64,000 nt of DNA, from NCBI RefSeq assembly GCF_003054055.1, contig NZ_QBKI01000002.1, forward strand, positions 372,001-436,000, given 5' to 3'. Every line of letters begins with the position of its first letter. Position 1 is the stretch's first letter. A program made the translations under genes and the position numbers. Source of the DNA: Pontibacter mucosus (GTDB lineage: Bacteria; Bacteroidota; Bacteroidia; Cytophagales; Hymenobacteraceae). The notes under the pieces are model-generated. The model was not told the DNA's origin, did no database searches, and saw only the letters and a list, made by a program, of their open reading frames with translations. Of this stretch, positions 1 through 7,611 are shown one piece after another.

Positions 1-2
1 TT

Positions 3-103
3 GGAGATGCAACAATAGCCTACGTAAGTCTGGAGGATGAACAGAGGCTAGAGAGGATAGCTAGGTTCCAGTGGAAGGAAGCGGTGGCTATGAAAGTATA
101 AAC
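3..103 (+). repeat. Dispersed 101-bp repeat, copy A
   Basis: This stretch aligns without gaps to the reverse complement of 63217-63317, with 13 mismatches in 101 positions by my hand alignment (about 87 percent identity). Both copies keep an open frame of 32 codons that ends in TAA inside an AAAGTATAA sequence; copy A runs from GGA at 3 to the stop at 99-101. The first two differences are synonymous, but later ones change amino acids. It could be the 3' end of a gene entering from the left edge, or an intergenic repeat family that happens to be open. The sequence to the left is missing, so the window cannot decide. Confidence 0.7.
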
Positions 104-138
104 CGGCAAGTATAGCAGGCATCAAGCAAAACCCGCTG

Positions 139-378
139 CTACGAAGTATAATCCTTCAAAATCTCAAACCCCTCCTTATCATCCTTCGCCTCTACCACCT
201 CATCTATCACATATTGGATTTCCGGCTCCGTCCAATTCTCTTTCTCAGCAGCCTTTATAAATATATCGAGGGCGGCAAAGCGGGAGCCCTGCGCTGGTAT
301 AGTGGCTTTCACCTTTTTCCGGATACGCATCGTTCTGTTTTTGCCCCAATTTACGAAGTATACGCCAAATCGCGCCAC
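139..378 (-). CDS. Small hypothetical protein
   Basis: A 79-residue frame of unknown function. The protein is hydrophilic, with a basic N-terminal part (MRIRKKVKA) and an acidic, probably helical C-terminal half containing WTEPEIQYVIDEV and ending KDYTS. No signal peptide or membrane segment is visible. An internal ATG at 330 would give a 63-residue protein that begins at the basic segment and looks like the more natural start; the first 16 residues are compositionally unlike the rest. It stands alone, divergent from the fatty acid hydroxylase gene. I do not recognise a domain. Confidence 0.5.
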   Translation of the reverse strand: MARFGVYFVNWGKNRTMRIRKKVKATIPAQGSRFAALDIFIKAAEKENWTEPEIQYVIDEVVEAKDDKEGFEILKDYTS

Positions 379-512
379 TTTATACTTTGCTAATCCCTTC
401 TTTGGCTGTCCATCAGGCGCGTACTACCTATAATCATACTTGCCGAAGCTAATGCTAGGCTAACCCTTTTGCGCGCTGGTCGTTTTAATAGGCTACATCA
501 TGTTTCTTGCCG

Positions 513-1469
513 ATGGAGAAAGAGCTATACACCTTCGACGACCTTACCCGACTCAACGACCTTACCATGATGCACTACGCCGCCCCGATCATTGTGCTGT
601 CGGTGGTGGGGGAGTGGCTCTATGGGGTTTATAAGAACAGGAACACCTACCATCCGACGGAGTTTGTCTCTGCCCTGACCATTGGGGGCGTGAATGCTGT
701 GATGGGAGCCATGCTGAAGTTGTGGCTATTCGGACTGGCGCTGGTTATCTATAACATGGTGCCCTGGGCCATTCCCCGGGGCTGGGTGGGCTTTGTGGTG
801 TGCTTTGTGGCCGTGGATTTCTGTCGCTACTGGGCGCACAGGATAGCGCACGAGCAGCGGTTTTGGTGGGCTACCCACGTGACGCACCACTCCTCGGAGC
901 GCATGAATTTCTCGGTTTCTTTCCGCACCGGCTGGACCCAGCACATCAAGTTCATTTTCTTTATACCAGTGCCACTGCTGGGCATCGACCCGTTCACCTT
1001 CTTTATCTGCCACCAGGTGGCGGTGCTGTACCAGTTTTTTGTGCATACGGAGCTGGTGCGTAGACTGCCTAAACCGATAGAGTACATTTTCGTTACGCCG
1101 TCGCACCACCGGGTGCACCACGGCTCCAACCCCGGCTACATCGACAAGAACTATGGCTCCACCTTTATTATCTGGGACAGGATGTTCGGCACGTTTGAGC
1201 CGGAGCGCGAGCAGGTAAAGTATGGACTAACAAAACCGGTGAGCACCTTCAACCCGGTGTACCTTGTGTTTCATGAGTGGATGGATATTTGGGAAGACAT
1301 GAAACATGCCAAAACCTGGAAGGAGCGGTTCCTTATACTTTACAAGCCTCCAGGGGCCATTGTGACGGAGCACCAGCGCAGAAGCCAGCACGAGCAGCAG
1401 GCGATTGAGCCAGTCAGGCAGCAAAGTATAGATCTAACCCCGGTGCAGCAGGAGCTTGGGAAAGTATAA
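513..1469 (+). CDS. Fatty acid hydroxylase / sterol desaturase family protein
   Basis: Membrane-bound di-iron oxygenase of the fatty acid hydroxylase superfamily, 318 residues. Family members hydroxylate or desaturate lipid chains at the membrane using two irons held by clustered histidines. The three boxes are visible in order: HRIAHE (near residue 110), HVTHHSS (near 122) and HHRVHHG (near 200), the last followed by the family pattern NYGSTFIIWDRMFGTF. Hydrophobic segments lie near residues 20-40, 50-80 and 140-170. The frame opens at a TTG at 507, but the ATG at 513 (MEKELYTF) is preferred. The C-terminal 30 residues are polar and Gln-rich. The natural substrate cannot be read from sequence. 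It converges on the next gene, with only two bases between the stop codons. Confidence 0.88.
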   Translation: MEKELYTFDDLTRLNDLTMMHYAAPIIVLSVVGEWLYGVYKNRNTYHPTEFVSALTIGGVNAVMGAMLKLWLFGLALVIYNMVPWAIPRGWVGFVVCFVAVDFCRYWAHRIAHEQRFWWATHVTHHSSERMNFSVSFRTGWTQHIKFIFFIPVPLLGIDPFTFFICHQVAVLYQFFVHTELVRRLPKPIEYIFVTPSHHRVHHGSNPGYIDKNYGSTFIIWDRMFGTFEPEREQVKYGLTKPVSTFNPVYLVFHEWMDIWEDMKHAKTWKERFLILYKPPGAIVTEHQRRSQHEQQAIEPVRQQSIDLTPVQQELGKV

Positions 1470-1471
1470 CC

Positions 1472-1906
1472 CTACTCTTGCAGGAGCCAGTGCAGGGCGC
1501 TTTCCTCGTCCGGAAAAGCATCAAACTGCAGTTCGCTTTTTGCGATGCCCTCCTCCTCCAGCCTAAGCCTTATCTGCATTGTACTAAGCTCTACCATTGA
1601 GTGAGGATCCTCGATACGCGCCCACTTAACTACAGAAGAACCCCTCAGCGACATGACGATCTTTTGCCAGAACCAGTTGCTATCCTGAAGGTCGAGGTAG
1701 TGCAGCGCACGTACGTTTCCTAAAATATACTTTGGCTTGAAAACATGGATCAAGTCCAGCAAGGCCAGCAGGTTCTGGCGCATCTCCTCCCCCTCCATGT
1801 GCTGTTTGCAGTAGGCCTTAATAATGGAGAGCGTCAGGTCTACGCTGATAGTGCATAGTTCGGTCTCCTTTACCACAATAATATTTCTCTCCTGTTTCGC
1901 TTCCAT
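1472..1906 (-). CDS. Hypothetical protein, STAS/SpoIIAA-like length and layout
   Basis: A 144-residue soluble protein starting MEAKQERN. The open frame extends further upstream to 2089, but that part crosses AT-rich spacer and reads as non-native sequence (repeated aromatic and proline residues), so the internal ATG at 1906 is chosen. Alternating hydrophobic strands and helices, including the stretch PKYILGNVRALHYL, give the impression of a SpoIIAA/STAS-like single-domain protein, a type common in Cytophagales, but no diagnostic motif is present and this is a weak guess. It has no signal peptide and no operon partner. Confidence 0.6.
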   Translation of the reverse strand: MEAKQERNIIVVKETELCTISVDLTLSIIKAYCKQHMEGEEMRQNLLALLDLIHVFKPKYILGNVRALHYLDLQDSNWFWQKIVMSLRGSSVVKWARIEDPHSMVELSTMQIRLRLEEEGIAKSELQFDAFPDEESALHWLLQE

Positions 1907-2077
1907 ATTGCTCAATAAAACATACTTCAGATTTAAGGAAACTTCGGCTAGGTAGTTGAGACCTTGTTTTAAAGAGTAGAAATAACAAGATGGCCACACA
2001 TAAGCAAATTTTAGTGTCAGACGGTCTGGTTTTGTTAGTGAAGGGAGATGAAATGGGGGATACAGGAACCGGGGCAA

Positions 2078-2104
2078 AAGAAAAAGCACGGCGGGAGCCG
2101 TGCT
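2078..2104 (-). terminator. Rho-independent terminator after the small secreted protein gene
   Basis: Eight-base-pair perfect stem AGCACGGC / GCCGTGCT (2097-2104 and 2085-2092) with a four-base loop, followed on the minus strand by a T run that covers 2078-2085. It lies just downstream of the stop at 2112. Confidence 0.85.
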
Positions 2105-2111
2105 TGCTGAG

Positions 2112-2543
2112 TTAGTAACTGTCCTGGTAAGCGGAGTTTTGCTGCCTGGCGGCGGGGTTGCTCTGCATCTCGCGCGGCACGCCCATTTTCTCCTCGCGGC
2201 GCTGCTGGTATTGCTGAAACTGCTGCGGCGTCAGTACATCCTTCAGCTGCGACAGCCTGGTCTGGCTGATCATGTCCATCTGGGTTACCAGCTTCTTAGG
2301 GTTGTTCTTATACTTCTTCTGAGCCTCTTCGGCGCTTTTCAGGCTGCTCAGGTTAATGGCGTATACTTTCTGACTTTGCTGCGGCGAGAGGCGCAGGTTC
2401 CTGGTAAAGCCGGCGGTAATGGCCTCGGCCCGTTGCTCCAGCGTTTGCGCGGCCTGCGCGTTTTTGGCCTGCGGCTGTTGGGCCTGCGCAAAAACGGAGG
2501 GGGCAGCGATGGCAAATGCGATGGCAAAGACAATCTTCTTCAT
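2112..2543 (-). CDS. Small secreted helical protein (Spy/DUF4168-like layout)
   Basis: 143 residues with a clear signal peptide (MKKIVFAIAFAIAAPSVFAQ) and a mature, Gln- and Lys-rich helical domain. The pattern LRLSPQQSQKVYAIN followed by LKDVLTPQQFQQY is typical of small periplasmic Spy/LTXXQ-like proteins, in which repeated helices end in an L-T/S-P-x-Q step; such proteins often act as chaperones or stress sensors, but that role is only inferred here. The mature protein has about 120 residues, the C-terminal 25 being low complexity. A similar protein is encoded at 6929-7315. The gene is transcribed alone and ends at a strong terminator. Confidence 0.8.
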   Translation of the reverse strand: MKKIVFAIAFAIAAPSVFAQAQQPQAKNAQAAQTLEQRAEAITAGFTRNLRLSPQQSQKVYAINLSSLKSAEEAQKKYKNNPKKLVTQMDMISQTRLSQLKDVLTPQQFQQYQQRREEKMGVPREMQSNPAARQQNSAYQDSY

Positions 2544-2639
2544 ACTTTTCTTGTCGTTTTCTGTCCTGCTGGTACAGGCAATTATCGTTCCGGTTCTTTT
2601 AAGAAGTATAAAACAGGTTTCGGCTGCTGATAGTTTCGC

Positions 2640-3689
2640 TTAGCTCTCGTTGTAAAAGTATACTTTGTAGAAGTGCATGCCGCGCTCCTTGTCAAAGCCC
2701 CGCTCCACGTACTGCTCGCTCTGCTCGGGGTTGTAGCCGCTGAACTTTATCTCTATCTGGGTGTCGAGCTTTATAAAGTTGCGGAACTTACGCTTCATGT
2801 TGCGCACCGTGTTTTTGTTGATTTCAAAGTCGGTGAAGCCCTCAATGTCGCGCTCTTCGGCAAATGTATGGCTGTACTGCATAAAGCGCTCCTTCGTCTC
2901 CGGCTCGTCTATCACGCTGCTGGTAAACTCCTCCAGGTCAAATGTTTCGCTTTTGGAGAAGTAGTCCACCGAGCGGCTGATGAAGTCCACCTGCGCCTTT
3001 TTGCTTTCGGTGCGGGCGAAAACCTCCTCCGAGAAATCCTTGCACAGATTCAGAACGGCTTTGGTGTTAAAGTTAGTGTCCTTCAGCTCGGTTACGCTCA
3101 GGAAATCGTCTTTCCAGAAAACGGCGTCATAGCTGTTGGCGTCCACCATTTTGACCCGGAACCCGTCCTCGGCCTGTGTGTTGTAAATCATGCAGCCCTT
3201 GTCTACGCCCTTCAGGTTCACGCCGAAATGGTAGTTCACATTCAGGTCGTCCGCCTCATCCTGGAAAGTCAGGAACGTATCCTTGTTCTCGGATTTGAAC
3301 ACACCGATGGCGTCCACCACCTCGTCATCCATCACGCAGCCCTCAAAGTATACCACGTACAGCTCGCCGCTCTTCACCTTCGGGTGGTCCGACTGCTGGT
3401 AGAGGTGGTTGAGGATGTGCACCGAGTACTCGTGGAAGTTTTGCGGCTCGGTAAACATCAGCGCCGCGTAGGCAAACATCTCGTTCAGGGCCAGGTCAGA
3501 AGTATGGGTAAAGCGGAAAAACTCCTCCTGCTTAAACGGCGACAGGAAGTAGTTGAGCAGCAGGTCGTACAGTTGCTCGTCGTGCAGGTCCACCAACTCC
3601 CTGGAGGCCACCACGCCTTCCTCTTTTGCCTTGTTCCCGACCCGGTGCACAGCCAGTTTCCTCAGGCGCACCTGCGTTCTGTCTTTCAT
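2640..3689 (-). CDS. Nucleoid-associated protein, NdpA/NA37 family
   Basis: 349 residues matching the 37-kDa nucleoid-associated protein family (PF04245; YejK/NdpA of Enterobacteria). Family members are cytoplasmic, DNA-associated proteins of poorly defined function. Recognisable elements are the N-terminal VHRVGNKAKEEG, the central GVDKGCMIYNT and the nearby DAVFWKDDFL, followed by the helical C-terminal half and a closing beta region (IEIKFSGYNPE). The length agrees with the family (about 335-350). It has no signal peptide or membrane segment. The gene stands alone between a secreted protein gene downstream and a divergent barrel gene. A 12-base perfect palindrome AAAGTATACTTT (2655-2666) lies near the 3' end of the coding sequence. 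Confidence 0.85.
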   Translation of the reverse strand: MKDRTQVRLRKLAVHRVGNKAKEEGVVASRELVDLHDEQLYDLLLNYFLSPFKQEEFFRFTHTSDLALNEMFAYAALMFTEPQNFHEYSVHILNHLYQQSDHPKVKSGELYVVYFEGCVMDDEVVDAIGVFKSENKDTFLTFQDEADDLNVNYHFGVNLKGVDKGCMIYNTQAEDGFRVKMVDANSYDAVFWKDDFLSVTELKDTNFNTKAVLNLCKDFSEEVFARTESKKAQVDFISRSVDYFSKSETFDLEEFTSSVIDEPETKERFMQYSHTFAEERDIEGFTDFEINKNTVRNMKRKFRNFIKLDTQIEIKFSGYNPEQSEQYVERGFDKERGMHFYKVYFYNES

Positions 3690-3714
3690 CTGTTAAGCTT
3701 CTTTTTTAAGGCTC

Positions 3715-3722
3715 CAAAGCTA
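3715..3722 (-). promoter_or_regulatory. Possible -7 promoter element
   Basis: TAGCTTTG on the minus strand fits the Bacteroidota -7 consensus TAnnTTTG and lies 26 bases upstream of the NdpA-family start at 3689. I do not see a clear -33 TTG at the usual distance, so the match could be chance. Confidence 0.3.
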
Positions 3723-3966
3723 CGCATTTAGCCGCGCATTGCCGATGCGGAATCGAAATCACTTATACTTTTAAGTAGGGATGTGGCGACAGGTACGGCA
3801 AGAAGTATAGAATCTTGCTAAAATATGATATTGGTAATCAGTATTTTATACTTTTAAGAGTTTGGTGAGTAAGGGAGTTTATACTTTTCTGGCATGGTTA
3901 TTTCTTTAGCGAGATCGAGCAGGCCAGCTTAACGGAAAAGGATGAAGAAACAAATCTACTATTACC

Positions 3967-4689
3967 ATGAAAAAGATTTTCCTACTCATAGCAGTGGCTG
4001 TGGGACTGGCAGCGGCCAGTGCCGAGGCCCAGCAGCAGCCTGTTCGATACAACAAGCAATCTGCCTATAATAACAACCCAAATCAGGTGCGCTTCGGCAT
4101 CAGGGCCGGCCTCAACCTGGCCGACTGGCAAGGTGAAACCGTGCAAAGCATGCAGGATCTGGTGGATATGTCTGGTGGGTATGTGAGCAAAGAGATGCGC
4201 CCAGGATTTCATGTGGGCACGTACGTAAGTATACCGGTAGCGCCGGGCTTCGAGATTGAGCCAGGGCTGCAGTACTCCCAGAAAGGCACCGTGCTGAAAG
4301 GCAAGATTCCACTCGAGCAATTCGACTTCCTGAACGCCAACGTAACCCTGACCAACAAGGCGGAGTACCTGGACCTGCCCATACTAGCCAAAGTATACGT
4401 AGGCGAAGGATTCCATATTTTCGCTGGCCCGCAGGTGTCTTACCTACTCTCTAACAAAGTATCGGCCGAGGCCGGCGCCTTTGGGTTTAAGGCCCTGAAC
4501 CAGGAGTGGGACATGAACAGCGGCTTCCGCGAGTTTGATGTGGCCCTTACCGGCGGTCTTGGCTACAGGTTTGCCAGCGGCTTCAACCTCAGCGCCGGCT
4601 ACGATTACGGCCTCAACTCCATCGACAGCAATGGCAACTTCGATACCTACAACCACGTGATAAAGGCCTCTGTAGGCTTTACCTTCTAA
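3967..4689 (+). CDS. PorT-family outer membrane beta-barrel protein
   Basis: 240 residues with a signal peptide (MKKIFLLIAVAVGLAAASAEAQ) and a mature domain typical of the PorT/OMP_b-brl_2 family (PF13568): the entry motif RFGIRAGLNLADW, then alternating amphipathic strands (YVSIPVAPGFEIEPGLQYSQ, AEYLDLPILAKVYV, FHIFAGPQVSYLLS) and a final strand ending in Phe (IKASVGFTF). Members form small outer membrane barrels; PorT itself is a T9SS accessory, but most homologues have no known role. The gene is followed by a strong terminator and so forms a single transcription unit. Confidence 0.85.
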   Translation: MKKIFLLIAVAVGLAAASAEAQQQPVRYNKQSAYNNNPNQVRFGIRAGLNLADWQGETVQSMQDLVDMSGGYVSKEMRPGFHVGTYVSIPVAPGFEIEPGLQYSQKGTVLKGKIPLEQFDFLNANVTLTNKAEYLDLPILAKVYVGEGFHIFAGPQVSYLLSNKVSAEAGAFGFKALNQEWDMNSGFREFDVALTGGLGYRFASGFNLSAGYDYGLNSIDSNGNFDTYNHVIKASVGFTF

Positions 4690-4717
4690 AAGTTTAGTGT
4701 TTGAGTGATTTACTGGG

Positions 4718-4752
4718 GCCCACCGCTATTACAGCGGTGGGCTCTTCTTTTT
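4718..4752 (+). terminator. Rho-independent terminator after the barrel gene
   Basis: Perfect ten-base-pair stem GCCCACCGCT / AGCGGTGGGC (4718-4727, 4733-4742) with a five-base loop, followed by TCTTCTTTTT. Its position shows that the open frame running through it toward the next gene is not translated from that far upstream. Confidence 0.9.
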
Positions 4753-4821
4753 GCAGGGGCAGGAAAGTATAACTTAATCCCGGGCCAGCCTGTTATGAGG
4801 GGGAAAACCAAACATGTAATG

Positions 4822-5820
4822 ATGCATAAACTTAACTTACTGCTGTTTAGCCTGCTGCTACTGGCAGGTCAGGTGCTGGCCCAACAGGTGCCGGCCTCCC
4901 TCAATGCCACCCTCGACGGCTATGAGTATCCCCACCCGGTAAATTATTTTGAAGTAGAACTGGAAGGGGGGAAGTATAAAATGGCCTACATGGATGTGGC
5001 TCCGGCCAAAAAAGCAACCGATGCGCCGGTGGTGATGCTGCTGCACGGCAAGAATTTTATGGGAGCCTACTGGCGCCAGACCATCGACTTTCTTTCCAAA
5101 AACGGCTTCAGGGTAGTAGTGCCGGACCAGATTGGCTTCGGAAAGTCTGACAAGCCGGAAGTATACTACACGTTCCACCAGCTGGCCCAGAACACGCAGC
5201 AGTTGCTGCAACACCTTGGGGTGAGGCAGGTGGCGGTGGTGGGCCACTCCATGGGTGGCATGGTGGCCACGCGTTTTGCGCTGATGTACCCGGAGATGAC
5301 TTCCAAACTGGTACTGGAAAACCCCATCGGGCTGGAAGATTACCGCGTGATGGTGCCCTACAAAAGTATGCAGGAGCTATACCAGGCCGAGCTGAAACAA
5401 ACCGAGCAGGCTATCCGCAATTACCACCAAACCTATTACCCCGCCTGGAAACCGGAGTTTAACGAATGGGTGCAGGTGCCCGCTGCCCAAATCAATCACC
5501 CCGATTACCCGAAAGTGGCTAAAGTATCCGCCTTGACCTTTGCCATGATTTACCAGCAGCCGGTGGTGTATGAGTTTGGAAATGTGAAGGCTCCTACCTT
5601 GGTGGTAATAGGGCAGGAGGACCGCACCATCGTAGGGAAGGGGTATATCCAGGACAAAGCGAAACAGCAGCAGTATGGGCAGTACCCGCAGCTGGGCAAG
5701 CAAACGGCCAAGGCAATTCCTCAGGCACAACTACTTGAGCTACAGAACGTGGGACACATTCCGCACCTGGAAGTTCCGAAGCGCTTCCACCAGGAACTGC
5801 TGCGTTTCCTAAAGAAGTGA
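4822..5820 (+). CDS. Secreted alpha/beta hydrolase
   Basis: 332 residues. The mature enzyme shows the alpha/beta hydrolase layout: oxyanion region MLLHGKNFMGAYW, nucleophile elbow GHSMGG (Ser), acid region VVIGQEDRTIVGK (Asp) and catalytic His in NVGHIPHLE. A signal peptide (MHKLNLLLFSLLLLAGQVLAQ) directs it to the periplasm or outside. The frame is open back to 4705, but that part overlaps the terminator; ATG codons at 4819 and 4822 are adjacent and the second gives a typical signal peptide. The substrate is unknown; homologues are annotated as proline iminopeptidase-like or general esterases. Its neighbours are unrelated. Confidence 0.87.
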   Translation: MHKLNLLLFSLLLLAGQVLAQQVPASLNATLDGYEYPHPVNYFEVELEGGKYKMAYMDVAPAKKATDAPVVMLLHGKNFMGAYWRQTIDFLSKNGFRVVVPDQIGFGKSDKPEVYYTFHQLAQNTQQLLQHLGVRQVAVVGHSMGGMVATRFALMYPEMTSKLVLENPIGLEDYRVMVPYKSMQELYQAELKQTEQAIRNYHQTYYPAWKPEFNEWVQVPAAQINHPDYPKVAKVSALTFAMIYQQPVVYEFGNVKAPTLVVIGQEDRTIVGKGYIQDKAKQQQYGQYPQLGKQTAKAIPQAQLLELQNVGHIPHLEVPKRFHQELLRFLKK

Positions 5821-5824
5821 TTTA

Positions 5825-6052
5825 TTAATGGTGGTGATGGTGGTCGTGGTCGCCGGGTTTGCTGTTAAAGTTGGCGATGGTGCCAAGTATAAAAAAGGCG
5901 ATCCAGCAAACGTAAAGCGCGTTAAAGTTATCCACCGTTTTGCCTAGCAGCAGCATAATCAGGTTGGCGACTAAAGACATCACCAGGCCGGTGGTGGCCA
6001 CAAACTGGTAGGAGTTCATCTCCCGCGGGTCGTATATCTTCGATAACTTCAT
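5825..6052 (-). CDS. Two-helix membrane protein with a natural poly-His tail
   Basis: 75 residues, beginning MKLSKIYDPREMNSYQFV. Two hydrophobic segments (about residues 20-38 and 45-62) are joined by the short loop GKTVDNFNAL, and the protein ends GDHDHHHHH. The tail has six histidines, five of them consecutive, and could bind metal ions, but no function is known. I do not recognise the family. It converges on the alpha/beta hydrolase gene with four bases between stops. Conserved hydrophobic spacing and a clear ATG support it as a real gene. Confidence 0.65.
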   Translation of the reverse strand: MKLSKIYDPREMNSYQFVATTGLVMSLVANLIMLLLGKTVDNFNALYVCWIAFFILGTIANFNSKPGDHDHHHHH

Positions 6053-6125
6053 TTGCTGCTGTTAATGGTTAATTACCTGGTAACGCATATTTCGTACCGG
6101 AGGTGCCATGGGGGCAAAATTTAAG

Positions 6126-6133
6126 CAAAGATA
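6126..6133 (-). promoter_or_regulatory. Possible -7 promoter element
   Basis: TATCTTTG on the minus strand fits TAnnTTTG and lies about 75 bases upstream of the small membrane protein gene (start 6052). No convincing -33 element was found. Confidence 0.3.
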
Positions 6134-6186
6134 AGGGAAGCCTCCGTACTTGCGGCAGTTTATACTTTATAACTTGAATTGCGCTA

Positions 6187-6260
6187 AACCCGCCTTTCCC
6201 AAGAGGTAAATTCCTGTGACTGTAGTGTAATTCCCCTCTTGGGAGGGGTAGGGGTGGGTT
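6187..6260. repeat. Imperfect inverted repeat, CCTCTTGGGA type
   Basis: Arms TCCCAAGAGG (6197-6206) and CCTCTTGGGA (6235-6244) are perfect complements; the pairing can be extended outward with mismatches to AACCCGCC and GGTGGGTT. The right arm continues as GAGGGGTAGGGGTGGGTT, and a related string (GAGGGGTAGGGGTGG) occurs at 63602-63616 near the right end of the window, so it belongs to a dispersed intergenic repeat family. Confidence 0.6.
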
Positions 6261-6431
6261 TACACCTTCCCCAAAGTATAAATCGCGACCTGGTTTTATA
6301 CTTCCGTCTGAAAGTATAACTCAAGCCAGATTATACTCTATAGTTTGTTTATTATGTTAATAAGGGTGAGTTGCTTTCAAACCGGGGCCTTGTTACAGCG
6401 TATACCTCTCTGTAACTAACCTTCAGAAACG

Positions 6432-6785
6432 ATGAATAATAGAGAGGAAGATAAAAAGAAAGCTCCATCCGAGGAGAAGAACATACATAGCGACTATAAC
6501 AAACGCGTAGGCATGGGCAATTCCCCTGACCCGACTGCAAAACGCAACATGGGACCCGAAGGCTATACCGAGCGCCCGGGGCAAAAAGACAAGCTTAAGA
6601 ACATGCACATCCGGGGCGACGAAACAACCGGCTACGGCGCCCACGATCCGTTAAGCACGGAGTCTTTCGCGCAGGGCCCTGGCTTTGAGGCAGAGGGCAG
6701 CGACACAGGCATGTCCGGCGACACGGCGGGAATTCGCAAGGGCGAGCAGCCCCTGGGCGAGAATAGGAAAGGAGACGCAGACTAA
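6432..6785 (+). CDS. Small, highly hydrophilic disordered protein
   Basis: 117 residues with almost no hydrophobic core: rich in Gly, Asp, Glu, Lys and Asn, starting MNNREEDKKKAPSEEKN. No signal peptide, membrane segment or Cys. The composition resembles hydrophilin or stress-protein-like sequences, but I do not recognise a family. Its central part contains GDETTGYGAHDPLSTESF. The gene is followed by a very strong hairpin, and the codon usage looks native, so I regard it as real. Confidence 0.65.
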   Translation: MNNREEDKKKAPSEEKNIHSDYNKRVGMGNSPDPTAKRNMGPEGYTERPGQKDKLKNMHIRGDETTGYGAHDPLSTESFAQGPGFEAEGSDTGMSGDTAGIRKGEQPLGENRKGDAD

Positions 6786-6820
6786 AGCCGCACGTAACAA
6801 AGTTTTAATAAAGTATAAAT

Positions 6821-6860
6821 GCAGCAGCGGGAGCCAATCATGGCTCCCGCTGCTGCATTT
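6821..6860. terminator. Strong terminator between convergent genes
   Basis: Perfect 16-base-pair stem GCAGCAGCGGGAGCCA (6821-6836) with its complement at 6841-6856 and a four-base loop ATCA. A and T runs flank it on both sides (AAAGTATAAAT left, ATTT right), so it probably serves the rightward gene at 6432 and possibly the leftward gene at 6929. An AAGTATA motif touches its left foot. Confidence 0.85.
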
Positions 6861-6928
6861 ATAGGTATTTCCATTCGATGCAGGCCGGCAGGTGTGACGG
6901 CCTGCATCATCTTGGGCGTTTCGGGTGG

Positions 6929-7315
6929 TTAGTCCTCGTAGCTGACGGCTACGAAGCGGGTTTGCTGCTGCTGTGTCGGCTGACTTTTATAGTTAGCATA
7001 GGCCTGCAGCTGATTAGGGTTTAAGAAAGCCGTTACCTTCTCATCGTACTCCTGAGCCAGCTTCTCCAATAGCTGCTCGGCAAGGTGAGTGTCGTTGCGG
7101 TGGTTTTTGAGGATTTCCTGGGTGGCAGCAATACGCTCCCGGTTCAGTTCCTTCAGTTTAATGTACCCCAGCTCGTTTAGCCGTAGCTCGTTAGCCATGG
7201 AGCGGGTAAGGTTGGTGCAGTATGCCTCCGCCTCCCGGCTCAGGGTAATGTTGGATTGTGCGGAAACGGAAGTATGAATTAAGAAAGCAAACGCAAATAG
7301 TAAAATGTATTTCAT
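6929..7315 (-). CDS. Small secreted helical protein, related to 2112-2543
   Basis: 128 residues with a signal peptide (MKYILLFAFAFLIHTSVSAQ) and a helical mature domain. Shared layout with the product of 2112-2543: an N-terminal helix with TR and LRL, a central Lys/Arg/Asn-rich helix, then a helix ending in a proline-Gln step (FLNPNQLQAYANY here, VLTPQQFQQYQQR there). Function unknown; a periplasmic chaperone or sensor role is a guess. The ATG at 7315 is preferred over an upstream one at 7414, which would put non-signal sequence before the signal peptide. An inverted repeat GATGCAGGCC / GGCCTGCATC (6877-6886, 6899-6908) lies just downstream. Confidence 0.75.
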   Translation of the reverse strand: MKYILLFAFAFLIHTSVSAQSNITLSREAEAYCTNLTRSMANELRLNELGYIKLKELNRERIAATQEILKNHRNDTHLAEQLLEKLAQEYDEKVTAFLNPNQLQAYANYKSQPTQQQQTRFVAVSYED

Positions 7316-7542
7316 AGGGTTATCTGTTAAGTGTAAAATTGTATTAATTTTTGTATCCCTCCTTGCCCCTATATAGCTATATAGAAGCCTCGGAAGACAC
7401 TCAACAGTACGCACCTGTTAAAAGAAGGGTTGTATGATTTTTGTATTTAATATTGAATATTGTATACAGTATATATAAGAGTATATAAATTTACTTATGT
7501 TGTAGCAGTTGGCGGTGTGTAAAGACAGGGGGGCGGAGACAC

Positions 7543-7571
7543 AAAAAAAGCCACCGCAGCGAGCAGTGGCT
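7543..7571 (-). terminator. Terminator after the response regulator gene
   Basis: Stem AGCCACTGC / GCGGTGGCT on the minus strand (one T-G pair, loop of five) followed by a seven-base T run (7543-7549). Confidence 0.85.
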
Positions 7572-7611
7572 ATACTTTAGCAATAGCTATATTTATAGTT
7601 CAGGGCAGATT

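Larger units (their letters stand above)
6053..6431. other. 379-bp spacer with inverted repeat and motif cluster
   Basis: Non-coding. It holds four copies of the AAGTATA/TATACTT motif, a possible promoter for the leftward gene and a long imperfect inverted repeat at 6187-6260. I see no open frame of interest and no tRNA. Confidence 0.6.

Noticed and set aside
2673..3731. Long open frame opposite the NdpA-family gene (352 codons)
   Set aside because: The minus-strand frame has clear family motifs; this frame is rich in Val, His and Leu with no recognisable domain and runs past the gene's start. It is a shadow.
6877..6908. Inverted repeat GATGCAGGCC/GGCCTGCATC as terminator of the gene at 6929
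   Set aside because: The stem is good, but no T run follows on the minus strand; the stronger stem at 6821-6856 probably ends transcription.
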